64,000 nt of DNA from Burkholderiaceae bacterium (GTDB lineage: Bacteria; Pseudomonadota; Gammaproteobacteria; Burkholderiales; Burkholderiaceae_B). Both the position numbers and the translations under genes were made by a program. This document shows positions 10,706 through 18,872 of this stretch, piece after piece. How positions within the stretch are numbered: the first letter of the stretch is position 1; every line of letters begins with the position of its first letter. Location: the NCBI GenBank assembly GCA_004322135.1, contig SCSG01000003.1:116568-180567 (forward strand). Reading direction: 5' to 3'. Below the pieces are notes generated by a model that was not told where the DNA came from, made no database searches, and worked only from the letters and a program-made list of their open reading frames with translations.

Positions 10706-11752
10706 ATGAGCTTCACAGTCACTGTTCAGTCCGGCCTGCATGCCTTTACGGTTGAGCCGGGGACATCGTTGCTGGATGCCGCCATGGAAGCGGGCGTCGT
10801 GCTGCCGTACAGTTGCCGTAGTGGCGCCTGCTCAACGTGCAAGGGCAAGGTGGTTTCGGGCTCGTATGACACCAGCGACAGCCCGGCGCGCATTTTGTCC
10901 GCGGATGAACTCGCTGCTGGATATACGCTGTTTTGTCAGGCCAAGCCCACCTCCGATCTGGTTATTGAAGCACGGGAAGTCCATATGGCCGGCGATATTC
11001 AGATTCGCAAGAGGCCGGTTCGGGTCGTCAGTGTAAAAAAGCTTACCCACGACATTGCGGTTCTGCAGGTGCAGCTGCCGCCTGCCGAGCCGTTTCGTTA
11101 CTGTGCTGGGCAATACATCGAATTCATTCTCAAGGATGGCCGGCGCCGCAGTTATTCCATGGCGAACCCTCCTCGCGACAGTAATCTGGTCGATCTGCAC
11201 GTGCGTCATATGCCCGGGGGGGCGTTTACCGACCATGTATTCGGCGAGGGTGAAACACCGATGAAGCCGCGTGAGGTATTGCGCATTGAAGGTCCGTTCG
11301 GGTCATTTTTTCTGCGTGAAGAAAGCCGCAAGCCCATTGTGTTTCTGGCCAGCGGAACGGGCTTTGCCCCCATCAAGGCTATTATCGAACATATGATGGA
11401 GCGAGGCGACTCGCGCAAGGTGGTGTTGTATTGGGGTGGGCGCCGGCCCGAAGACTTGTATATGCTCGACAGCGCACGGGGCTGGGCGCAGCAGTGGGAG
11501 GGTTTCACGTATGTGCCGGTTGTCTCCGAAACGCGGGCTGGCGACGGCTGGACAGGTCGCGCCGGGTTTGTGCATCAGGCTGTTCTTGACGACTTTGCCG
11601 ACCTGTCGGGCTATCAGGTGTATGCGTGCGGCGCACCTGTCATGGTGGAAAGTGCCCGCCGCGACTTTGTGGTGCAGGCGGGCCTGCCCGAGGAAGAATT
11701 TTTTGCCGACGCGTTTACCAGTGCTGCCGATATGGATCAGGTCGCTGGATAG
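10706..11752 (+). CDS. 2Fe-2S ferredoxin-NAD(P)H reductase (AscD/DdhD-like)
   Basis: An electron-transfer flavoprotein with a plant-type [2Fe-2S] domain at the N-terminus (cysteines 37, 42, 45 and 77 in CRSGACSTC ... FCQAK) followed by an FAD-binding domain (RRRSYSMANPP, about 150) and an NAD(P)-binding domain (FLASGTGFAPIKAI, about 213). It has 348 residues. Automated annotation of this family is usually CDP-6-deoxy-delta-3,4-glucoseen reductase, but the same architecture serves phenol, benzoate and Rieske oxygenases, so its partner is not fixed by sequence. No dehydrase partner (AscC-type) is present. It precedes a DadA-like gene by 28 bases, and the two may be co-transcribed. Confidence 0.82.
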   Translation: MSFTVTVQSGLHAFTVEPGTSLLDAAMEAGVVLPYSCRSGACSTCKGKVVSGSYDTSDSPARILSADELAAGYTLFCQAKPTSDLVIEAREVHMAGDIQIRKRPVRVVSVKKLTHDIAVLQVQLPPAEPFRYCAGQYIEFILKDGRRRSYSMANPPRDSNLVDLHVRHMPGGAFTDHVFGEGETPMKPREVLRIEGPFGSFFLREESRKPIVFLASGTGFAPIKAIIEHMMERGDSRKVVLYWGGRRPEDLYMLDSARGWAQQWEGFTYVPVVSETRAGDGWTGRAGFVHQAVLDDFADLSGYQVYACGAPVMVESARRDFVVQAGLPEEEFFADAFTSAADMDQVAG

Positions 11753-11779
11753 CTGCATGGGTGTTAAGAGGTCGAAACC

Positions 11780-13033
11780 ATGAAAGTAGTGGTGTTGGGC
11801 AGTGGCATTATTGGCACGGCGACGGCCTGGTGGCTGAATCAGGCGGGGCACGACGTAGTGGTTGTCGACAGGGAGGTCGGGCCGGCGCAGGAAACCAGTC
11901 GGGCCAACGGTTGTCAGATATCGGTGTCGTATTCCGAGCCCTGGGCCAATCCGCAAGCACCGCGGCGATTGCTCAAGTGGCTGTTCCAGAAAAATGCCCC
12001 ACTATCCTTTCACCCACAGCTTGACATGCGTCAGTGGATCTGGGGGCTGGCTTTCCTGCGCGAATGCATGCCTGGCCGGCTTGCACCCAACATCAGGGCC
12101 ATGGTTGCCATGGCTGAGTACAGCCTGCATACGCTGCAGGCCATGAGGTCGGAGCTGGGTATTGAGTATCACCAGGTCGAACGCGGCATCCTTAACTTCT
12201 ACCGTGACGAAGCCGAGCTAGACGCCTCGCAGAAGGCGGCTGGTGTCATGCGCAACTTTGGGGTTGACCGTCGCATCATCAGTCCCGACGAGGTCGTGCA
12301 GATCGAGCCCGCCCTTGCGCCGATTCGCCAGAGCATCGTCGGAGGCGATTACACTGCGCAGGACGAAAGCGGCGATATCTACCTTTTTACAGTAGCGCTG
12401 GCCGAACAAGCCCGCAAGGCAGGTGTGGAATTCCGTTATTCCAACCGGGTTAGCCGCCTGGTGGCCGCGGGTGGACAGGTGCAGGCGGTCGAACTGATCG
12501 ACGCTAACGGCCTGTTTCAGACGCTTAGTGCCGATGCCTACGTGGCTGCACTGGGGTGCTGGACTCCGCATTTTGTCGTGCCGCTGGGTGTGCCGTGCCT
12601 TGTCTACCCAGCCAAGGGCTATTCGGCAACGTTCAATATTATTGATGAGTCGGCGGCGCCGACGGTCAGCCTTACCGACAGCGCGCATAAAGTTGTGTAC
12701 AGTCGGCTCGGCGGGCAGCTACGTATGGCGGGTGTGGCCGAAGTGGGTGGTTATTCGCGTGCGCTGAATACAAAGCGTTGCGAAAATATGTCGGATTTGG
12801 CCCGCGGCCTGTTCCCAACCGCACTTGATTTTGATACTGTTCAACATTGGTCGGGTCTGCGTCCTTCCACCCCGTCCAATGTGCCTCTGATCGGTCAGAC
12901 GCGTATCTCCAATCTGTACCTGAATACCGGCCACGGCACGCTTGGCTGGACTATGGGTGTGGGTTCGGGGCGCGCGCTGGCCGACATTATTTCAGGTAAC
13001 CCTCCCGAACCTGTCTTTCCTTTTTTAGGCTAA
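11780..13033 (+). CDS. dadA: D-amino acid dehydrogenase small subunit, DadA-like
   Basis: FAD-dependent oxidoreductase that turns D-amino acids (classically D-alanine) into 2-oxo acids and passes electrons to the respiratory chain at the inner membrane. The N-terminus has the dinucleotide fold VVVLGSGIIGTATAWWL. The C-terminus has the DadA-type LNTGHGTLGWTMG flavin motif. The length of 417 residues fits DadA (about 416-432). The start has a good ribosome site (AAGAGGTC, seven bases before ATG). It is followed after only nine bases by a periplasmic binding protein gene, so the pair is probably one transcript. The family is firm; the exact substrate is inferred. Confidence 0.9.
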   Translation: MKVVVLGSGIIGTATAWWLNQAGHDVVVVDREVGPAQETSRANGCQISVSYSEPWANPQAPRRLLKWLFQKNAPLSFHPQLDMRQWIWGLAFLRECMPGRLAPNIRAMVAMAEYSLHTLQAMRSELGIEYHQVERGILNFYRDEAELDASQKAAGVMRNFGVDRRIISPDEVVQIEPALAPIRQSIVGGDYTAQDESGDIYLFTVALAEQARKAGVEFRYSNRVSRLVAAGGQVQAVELIDANGLFQTLSADAYVAALGCWTPHFVVPLGVPCLVYPAKGYSATFNIIDESAAPTVSLTDSAHKVVYSRLGGQLRMAGVAEVGGYSRALNTKRCENMSDLARGLFPTALDFDTVQHWSGLRPSTPSNVPLIGQTRISNLYLNTGHGTLGWTMGVGSGRALADIISGNPPEPVFPFLG

Positions 13034-13042
13034 AAGCATTTC

Positions 13043-14422
13043 ATGAAGATACATCGGTTTTTGAGCACGCCCAAGGTGGCGCGCGCGTTGGCGCTGACTG
13101 GCGTTATTGCATTGACGGGCCTGCCGTATGCCCATGCATCGACCGACATTCAGGTCTGGCATTCACTTAGCCCCCACAATGCTGAAGTCTTCGACAAACT
13201 GGTCAGGCAGTTCAACAGCAGCCAGTCCGACGTCAAAGTGTCGGTCAAGGCCTTTGACAACAATACTGCCGTTGTGCCTGCTCTAGACGAAGGCGTCAGA
13301 AGCAAGCAGCTGCCCAACCTCGTCCAGCTGGACGATAATCGTGACCCCGAGGTTATTGCGCAGCGCCGTTACATCCTGCCTATGTACAGTTTGCTGGCCA
13401 AGTACCCGGTCAAGAACGTGAAATGGTTCATTGCCGCCGATGCGGGTTTTATGCACGACGACAAGGGCAGGATGCTGGCTCTGCCGTACATGGTTGAAGT
13501 GCCAGTCATGTTTTATAACGTCAGTGCATTCAAAAAGGCGGGTATTGTGCCGGCGCAGCCCATGCGTTCCTGGCCGGGTTTGCAAGGGCAACTGGTTACC
13601 CTGGCCAACACGGTTACGCGCCATTGTCCGCTTGTCACCAACGAGCCCGTCTCGATCAATCTTGAAAACCTGGCTGCCGTCAACAACCAGTTCTTCACCA
13701 CTGACGAAAATGGCCGTAAAGTGCCCCGAGCTGCCAGGGTTACCAAGACAAAAGCCAAGGGCAAGTCTGGCTCAGCCAGCGGGCCTGCCTTTGTATTCGA
13801 TTTGGTGTATGTGCGGCATTTGTCATTGATGATTACTTGGGTGCGCTCCGAGCTCATGCTCAAGCCCGAGGCCGAAGGCAATGCCGTCAAGCGCTTTGCG
13901 AATAATGAGTGCTCCGTGTTGCTGTCGGATTCAAGCAACCTGGGAGCCTTTCGCGACAATAACAAACTCGACTTTGGCGTGGTTGGGTTGCCTTATTACC
14001 CCGAGGTCACGTCCAAACCGGGTAATCCGTTTGTAGATGGTGCGGGCTTGTGGGCGACCAGCGGTCATAGTACGGCTGAAGACAAAGCCACGGCCGAGTT
14101 CATTGCCTGGCTTGCCCAGACCAAGAATGCAGCGGCCTGGTACCAGAACACCGGGTATCTGCCTCTGACTCAGCAGGCCTTCAACAGTACCGATGCCTCG
14201 TACTACAAGAACTTGGGCGATTGGCGTGATCTGGTGGCTGTGTACGAGCGTGAACCCGCCAGCACGGCGCGCAGCTTCCGCATTGCAAACTACCCGCAAA
14301 TACGTGCCATGTTCCATCAGACGCTGGATCGCGCGCTTAACGGGCAGGAACCCGCTGTACCGGCGTTAAGCTCTGCTTCGGCGCAGGCCGACTACCTTAT
14401 GCACGCTGGCCCAAAAAAATAG
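13043..14422 (+). CDS. UgpB-like extracellular solute-binding protein, orphan
   Basis: Periplasmic binding protein of the carbohydrate / glycerol-3-phosphate (UgpB) family. A signal peptide is visible (residues 1-32, ending at YAHAS), followed by the two-lobed family 1 fold. It has 459 residues, about 20 more than UgpB of E. coli; the extra part includes a Lys/Arg/Ser-rich stretch near residues 226-250 (KVPRAARVTKTKAKGKSGSA). No permease or ATPase gene is near, so it is either an orphan receptor or works with a transporter elsewhere. It follows the dadA-like gene by nine bases. Ligand unknown; glycerol-3-phosphate should not be assumed. Confidence 0.8.
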   Translation: MKIHRFLSTPKVARALALTGVIALTGLPYAHASTDIQVWHSLSPHNAEVFDKLVRQFNSSQSDVKVSVKAFDNNTAVVPALDEGVRSKQLPNLVQLDDNRDPEVIAQRRYILPMYSLLAKYPVKNVKWFIAADAGFMHDDKGRMLALPYMVEVPVMFYNVSAFKKAGIVPAQPMRSWPGLQGQLVTLANTVTRHCPLVTNEPVSINLENLAAVNNQFFTTDENGRKVPRAARVTKTKAKGKSGSASGPAFVFDLVYVRHLSLMITWVRSELMLKPEAEGNAVKRFANNECSVLLSDSSNLGAFRDNNKLDFGVVGLPYYPEVTSKPGNPFVDGAGLWATSGHSTAEDKATAEFIAWLAQTKNAAAWYQNTGYLPLTQQAFNSTDASYYKNLGDWRDLVAVYEREPASTARSFRIANYPQIRAMFHQTLDRALNGQEPAVPALSSASAQADYLMHAGPKK

Positions 14423-14449
14423 CGTAAAGCAGGACTGCGGCCGGAAGTT

Positions 14450-14860
14450 CTATACCGCTTCAATGGCGGGGTAGAACTCCCGGTTTTCTTTCTGCATTCG
14501 TTGGTGCACCCGCTTCAACACCGTGTTGGCATCGCGTCGAAAGTCATCCTCATTTTCGCTGACTTGTGACGCTGTGTTCCAGCGGCGTGAAAATCCGGCG
14601 TAGGCGCTGGCGATATCCTTCATTTCGTTTTGGTAGCTGCGCCCCATGGCGGCAAGCTCGGGGTGTGCATTTTTCTGCAATGAAGGGTACAGAACACGAT
14701 CCTCGATGGCCAGATGAACCTTGATCACCGAACTTAGCGTCACGACTTCGTTGGCGATGCTTTCGGCATTTTCTTTGATGCCTTCCTGTGCGTAGCGACG
14801 CAGCATGGCGATACCCGTCAGGATTTGTACGTGCTGTTTCTTGAAGCTGTCGATGTTCAT
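14450..14860 (-). CDS. hemerythrin-like HHE domain protein
   Basis: A 136-residue four-helix protein with the hemerythrin HHE pattern: His near the N-terminus (KKQHVQIL), His-Glu in VHLAIEDRVLYPSL, and His with a later Glu in VHQRMQKENREFYPAI. Such proteins bind a di-iron centre; relatives take part in nitric-oxide or oxygen responses and in repair of iron-sulfur clusters. I choose the ATG at 14860 (conserved N-terminus, GGAAAG six bases upstream) over an open frame 18 codons longer. An NsrR-type operator overlaps its promoter, which supports a role in nitrosative stress. It is convergent with the UgpB-like gene. Confidence 0.85.
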   Translation of the reverse strand: MNIDSFKKQHVQILTGIAMLRRYAQEGIKENAESIANEVVTLSSVIKVHLAIEDRVLYPSLQKNAHPELAAMGRSYQNEMKDIASAYAGFSRRWNTASQVSENEDDFRRDANTVLKRVHQRMQKENREFYPAIEAV

Positions 14861-14943
14861 GCTTGCTTTCCGGGTTGAGGTGTTGGGCAGACAGGGATCA
14901 GGCAAACTTTTCACTTTGCTGCCTGTAGCCGCCTTGTTGTAAT

Positions 14944-14966
14944 AAGATGTATATTAAATATATCTT
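14944..14966 (-). promoter_or_regulatory. NsrR-type operator upstream of the hemerythrin gene
   Basis: The 23-base imperfect palindrome begins AAGATGTATAT and ends AAATATATCTT, and matches the published NsrR consensus (AAGATGYATTT / AAATRCATCTT around one central base) at all but two positions. It lies 84 bases before the hemerythrin start and covers the -10 element of its promoter, the right place for repression. NsrR is the NO-sensing repressor of many beta- and gammaproteobacteria. Binding itself is inferred. Confidence 0.7.
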
Positions 14967-14979
14967 TATAACGTTGCAA
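14951..14979 (-). promoter_or_regulatory. sigma-70 promoter of the hemerythrin gene
   Basis: On the minus strand there is TTGCAA (-35, 14974-14979), a 17-base spacer and TAATAT (-10, 14951-14956). The -10 box lies inside the NsrR-type palindrome. Confidence 0.6.
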
Positions 14980-15146
14980 GTCGTCGATGCTTGATGTCAG
15001 TACGACGTGAGAGCGCCCGGACATTACGTGCCGGACATGGCTTTGCACTTGTTGCGCTGTCTTTCTGTTTTTGCCGTTAATTCCGTCGATTGCGGACAGC
15101 ATTCATTTGCTACTCTCGGATTGTTCTCCACCAATGTGACTTCCGC

Positions 15147-16049
15147 ATGAAAGGCATCGTCCTGGCCGGTGGTTCCGGCACCCGCATATACCCCATCACC
15201 AAAGGTGTGTCCAAGCAGCTTCTGCCCATCTACGACAAACCTATGGTTTATTACCCCTTGTCGGTGCTGATGCTGGCTGGAATACGCGACATCCTGGTAA
15301 TTGCCACCCCCGAAGACCTGACTGGCTTTCAGCGCTTGCTGGGGGATGGGGGTGCGTTTGGAATCAACATCGAGTATGCCGTGCAGCCTAACCCCGACGG
15401 TCTGGCCCAGGCCTTTATCATCGGGCAGGAGTTTATTGGCAACGACAGCGTGTGTCTGGTTTTGGGCGACAACATTTTTTATGGCCAGGGTTTTAGTCCG
15501 CTGCTGCGCGCCGCGGCGTCCAGACAAAGCGGCGCGACGGTGTTCGGTTACCAGGTACGCGACCCCGAGCGCTTCGGCGTAGTCGAGTTCGACGCTCGGC
15601 GCCGCGCAGTGTCGATAGAAGAAAAGCCGCTGAAGCCCAAATCCCAATACGCCGTCACGGGACTGTATTTTTATGGCAACGATGTGATTGACGTGGCCAA
15701 ACAGGTCAGGCCGTCCGCTCGAGGCGAACTGGAGATCACCAGTGTTAACCGCGTGTATCTTGAGCGGGGCGACCTGAGCGTGGAGATATTGGGTCGGGGG
15801 TTCGCCTGGCTCGACACCGGCACCCACGAAAGTCTGCTCGAAGCCGGCATGTTTGTTCAAACCGTTGAAAAACGCCAGGGTTTTAAAATTGCCTGCCTGG
15901 AGGAAATTGCCTTCAATAATGGCTGGCTCAGCGTGGATGAACTGACTGACAGAGGCCAGAGCCTGCAAAAAAATAGCTATGGGCAGTATCTTTTGGCCCT
16001 GGTGGAGGAGAATCGTGTGCGGTCGCTTGGCCGGATTGCGGCGGTTTAG
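15147..16049 (+). CDS. rfbA: glucose-1-phosphate thymidylyltransferase
   Basis: Makes dTDP-glucose from dTTP and glucose-1-phosphate, the first step toward dTDP-deoxysugars. The N-terminal signature [20 protein letters not shown] is present. Further on are [10 protein letters not shown] and the [10 protein letters not shown] segment of the RmlA fold. I start at ATG 15147, the conserved MKGIVLAGG; an open frame extends 19 codons upstream but has no family support. The result is 300 residues, close to the normal 290-300. rfbB, C and D are not in the window, so RmlA here supplies dTDP-glucose to a 4,6-dehydratase encoded elsewhere. The next gene is a sugar aminotransferase 245 bases on. Confidence 0.95.
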   Translation: MKGIVLAGGSGTRIYPITKGVSKQLLPIYDKPMVYYPLSVLMLAGIRDILVIATPEDLTGFQRLLGDGGAFGINIEYAVQPNPDGLAQAFIIGQEFIGNDSVCLVLGDNIFYGQGFSPLLRAAASRQSGATVFGYQVRDPERFGVVEFDARRRAVSIEEKPLKPKSQYAVTGLYFYGNDVIDVAKQVRPSARGELEITSVNRVYLERGDLSVEILGRGFAWLDTGTHESLLEAGMFVQTVEKRQGFKIACLEEIAFNNGWLSVDELTDRGQSLQKNSYGQYLLALVEENRVRSLGRIAAV

Positions 16050-16293
16050 TCGAATCAACGCCACGTCAGTTGCAGTGGTTGCCCGAGGCAGGCTAATGCC
16101 AATTCCTTTCATTCCCGCCTGTTCTACCCATAGTTCCGCTGATTGCCAGGTGCTTGCCCTTGCTATGCTTGGGCTATTCTCCCATTAATTTATTGCTCCA
16201 ATGAACAGCAACGTCTCGGCCGATAGTTTCGGTGTTCAGGATCTTCGATCGGCTGATTATGGTCAGGCGGCTGGGCATGGCGCGGAAGAGGCG

Positions 16294-17448
16294 ATGAGCG
16301 ACCGCCGTATCAACGTCACTCAGCCTTATTTGCCGCCTTTGGAAGAGTTCATCCCCTATTTGCGGCAGATATGGGACAGCAAAATGCTGACCAACGGCGG
16401 CCCCATGCATCAGCATCTGGAAGAGGCGCTATGCGAATACCTGGGAATAGAACATATCGCCCTGTTCAACAACGGTACTACGGCGCTGCTTACGGCGTTG
16501 CAGTCATTACGGATCACGGGAGAAGTCATTACCACGCCGTATTCGTTCGTGGCTACAGCGCATTCATTGTTGTGGAATGGCATTAAGCCGGTATTTGTCG
16601 ACATTGATCCGCGAACGCTGAATCTGGACCCCAGGAAAATCGAAGCGGCCATCACGCCGCACACCACGGCGATCATGCCGGTGCATTGTTATGGCAATCC
16701 GTGCGACGTGAAAGCGATTCAAGATATTGCCGATAACTATAACCTTCGCGTTGTTTACGATGCCGCCCATGCCTTCGGTGTGCGGGACGCAGGCGGCAGC
16801 ATTTTGCGCCATGGCGATTTAAGTGCAATGAGCTTTCACGCGACCAAGGTGTTCAACACCTTTGAAGGCGGTGCAATTGTTTGCCCGGATGCCAAAACCA
16901 AGTTGCGCATAGACAGGTTGAAAAACTTTGGGTTCGTGGACGAAGTCACCGTCGTTGCGCCCGGGATCAACGGGAAAATGGGTGAGGTGAATGCGGCCTT
17001 TGGTCTAGTGCAATTGAGGCACGTGGATTGTGCTATTGAAAGGCGGCGGGAAATCGCCTGTATTTACGACGAGCAGTTAAAAAGTGTGAAGGGCATTCGT
17101 CCTGTTGGCAGCGTCGGTCAGGCGAAAGCCAATTATTCATATTATCCAGTGCTTGTAGAAGACGATTATCCATTAAGCCGAGACGAGCTTTATCAGGCCT
17201 TGCGCAATAACAATATTTATGCGCGAAAGTATTTTTATCCGCTGATAAGCGACTTTCCCATGTATCGGGGGATGGCGTCGGCTGCGCGTGAAAATTTGCC
17301 GGTAGCCAGCGAGGTAGCAAGGAAGGTGCTGTGTTTGCCTATTTATCCGGTACTTGATCGTCACGAAGTGCTGAAGGTATTAGAGGTTGTACTTGGACCG
17401 TCGGAGAATCGTGGGGGCGGTGGGCTTACTTGTCCTGCAACAAGTTAA
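16294..17448 (+). CDS. DegT/DnrJ/EryC1 sugar aminotransferase, VioA-like
   Basis: PLP-dependent aminotransferase that puts an amino group on a nucleotide-linked keto-sugar. The PLP lysine is K185 in SFHATKVFNTF; DAAHAFG (about 156-162) holds the PLP-ring aspartate. I prefer ATG 16294 (384 residues, GGAAGAGG just upstream) to ATG 16201, which adds 31 unconserved residues and has no ribosome site. With RmlA next door the likely substrate is dTDP-4-keto-6-deoxyglucose, giving dTDP-4-amino-4,6-dideoxyglucose (viosamine), as VioA does in the flagellin glycan pathways of Pseudomonas. The substrate is inferred from context; WecE-like (galacto) activity is the alternative. Confidence 0.85.
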   Translation: MSDRRINVTQPYLPPLEEFIPYLRQIWDSKMLTNGGPMHQHLEEALCEYLGIEHIALFNNGTTALLTALQSLRITGEVITTPYSFVATAHSLLWNGIKPVFVDIDPRTLNLDPRKIEAAITPHTTAIMPVHCYGNPCDVKAIQDIADNYNLRVVYDAAHAFGVRDAGGSILRHGDLSAMSFHATKVFNTFEGGAIVCPDAKTKLRIDRLKNFGFVDEVTVVAPGINGKMGEVNAAFGLVQLRHVDCAIERRREIACIYDEQLKSVKGIRPVGSVGQAKANYSYYPVLVEDDYPLSRDELYQALRNNNIYARKYFYPLISDFPMYRGMASAARENLPVASEVARKVLCLPIYPVLDRHEVLKVLEVVLGPSENRGGGGLTCPATS

Positions 17449-17529
17449 TGGTCGGCAACGGGTTAAGCGTCTCGTATCTTTTGATTTGCCGCATTGTGGA
17501 ATACGAGGTTGATAGGGGTTCATAGATAA

Positions 17530-18588
17530 ATGGCAATTCAGCATAGCGATACGATGCGCGAGTCGGCTACGATTGCGTGCAATCTCGTAGACAGCTATTG
17601 GCATCCGGTATGCCTTAAAAATGAAATTCCGAACAATAATGATTTCATCCGGTTTGATGTACTGGATTTTGAATTGATTGTTTACAACGATAATGGCCAC
17701 ATCGTTATATTTGACAATGTGTGCCCACATCGAGGGGCACGTTTCTTTTTGGACGACTCTGGCACTGAAGCGATACGTTGCAAGTATCACGGCTGGGGGT
17801 ATGCCAATGGAAAATTGAATGTGGCGAATACAAAAAGCTTCACTCAATGCGACATCGGCGCGGCGGATCTGAACAAGTTCAAGGTTGGCTTCTGCGGTGA
17901 GTTCGTTTTTTTTGCCATTAATCCCGCTCGGTCGTTGGAGGAGCAATTAGGTAATCGGATATACGGCTCGCTGATGAAAATATCGTCCCAATTGGGTAGC
18001 CGGGGCGATTTGAATCGATATGTCTTCCAAAGTGACTGGGCGGTCGCGCTGGAAAATGCGTTGGAGCCTTACCATATTCCGTTAGTCCATGTGGATACGC
18101 TTTCGACGCTTCGACTGACGCAAGGAGAAAATGTATTTCTTGGCGAAAACTCCATCTGGAGTTCACACATAGGCAATGAAAAGATGGATAAACGCCTAAA
18201 AAGCATGAAGAAATATTTTTCTGTGGATGGCGCGTTCGAGGGGTATTCGAGTATTTTTATTTTTCCCTTCGCCATGCTTTCGTCTACCTACGGATTTTCG
18301 TACTCGTTGCAGAATTTTTTCCCATCTTTAAAAAATGACCAAACTTTTTTTACTAGTCGGCTTTATCCAGCACTGGCTACAGAGTCGGGCTATCAGGAAA
18401 TTGTCGATACGTTTACTCAGTCCACGGCAAGGATCAATCGGCAAATTTTTGATGAAGATCATCAAGTTTGTAAGCGAGTTTCGGGCCGTAGTTGGTCTAG
18501 TAAGCCACCTAAATATTTCAGTGATCTTGAGCAAAAAGTTTTGCATTTCAGAAAATCATGTTCTAAGTGGGCAAGTTTACTGACTTGA
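17530..18588 (+). CDS. Rieske non-haem iron oxygenase inside the sugar locus
   Basis: A 352-residue protein with an N-terminal Rieske [2Fe-2S] domain (C65-P-H67 and C84-x-x-H87, in CPHRGAR and CKYHGW) and a C-terminal oxygenase domain with the mononuclear iron motif NALEPYHIPLVH (histidines 182 and 187). It resembles the alpha subunit of ring-hydroxylating oxygenases but is shorter than the usual 430-460. No small subunit, ferredoxin or reductase lies beside it; the nearest 2Fe-2S reductase gene is at 10706-11752. The coding sequence is visibly richer in A+T than its flanks, with many T-runs, a sign of transfer. It lies between a sugar aminotransferase and an acyl carrier protein, which suggests oxidation of the sugar or its acyl chain rather than aromatic catabolism. 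Confidence 0.85.
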   Translation: MAIQHSDTMRESATIACNLVDSYWHPVCLKNEIPNNNDFIRFDVLDFELIVYNDNGHIVIFDNVCPHRGARFFLDDSGTEAIRCKYHGWGYANGKLNVANTKSFTQCDIGAADLNKFKVGFCGEFVFFAINPARSLEEQLGNRIYGSLMKISSQLGSRGDLNRYVFQSDWAVALENALEPYHIPLVHVDTLSTLRLTQGENVFLGENSIWSSHIGNEKMDKRLKSMKKYFSVDGAFEGYSSIFIFPFAMLSSTYGFSYSLQNFFPSLKNDQTFFTSRLYPALATESGYQEIVDTFTQSTARINRQIFDEDHQVCKRVSGRSWSSKPPKYFSDLEQKVLHFRKSCSKWASLLT

Positions 18589-18656
18589 GTTTTGCGGTTG
18601 ATATTTGGTGTTCGTAGTTATTGTGAACGCCAGCTTAATTTTTATGGAAATCTACT

Positions 18657-18863
18657 ATGCCGAATACTGTTTTGAGGTTGATTGAAGAAGCTATGGAGGC
18701 CGATGAGGGCAGTATCGAGTTGGGCCAACCTTTAGAGTGGGACTCGCTGGCCGTGGTGGTATTCATGTCACTCGTGGACGAGCGTTTGAATAAGAGTGTG
18801 TCGGCCGATAAGTTGAACCGCTGTGAAACGGTTGATGCCGTGGTGGAATTGATCGGCGCTTAA
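18657..18863 (+). CDS. dedicated acyl carrier protein
   Basis: A 68-residue helical protein with the phosphopantetheine attachment motif WDSLAVV (Ser30). It is a few residues shorter than AcpP and rather different from it, as expected for a carrier used by one pathway. It precedes a KAS III gene by nine bases. It should need activation by a 4'-phosphopantetheinyl transferase encoded elsewhere. Small ACP genes next to KAS III genes are found in flagellin glycosylation islands of Pseudomonas. Confidence 0.85.
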   Translation: MPNTVLRLIEEAMEADEGSIELGQPLEWDSLAVVVFMSLVDERLNKSVSADKLNRCETVDAVVELIGA

Positions 18864-18872
18864 GGAATAGCC

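Noticed and set aside
15024..16112. 362-codon minus-strand frame opposite rmlA
   Set aside because: Antisense to a clear gene, no family sense.
16100..16290. Sigma-54 promoter before the aminotransferase gene
   Set aside because: A GG...GC pair near CAGGTGCTTGCCCTTGC has 11, not 10, bases between.
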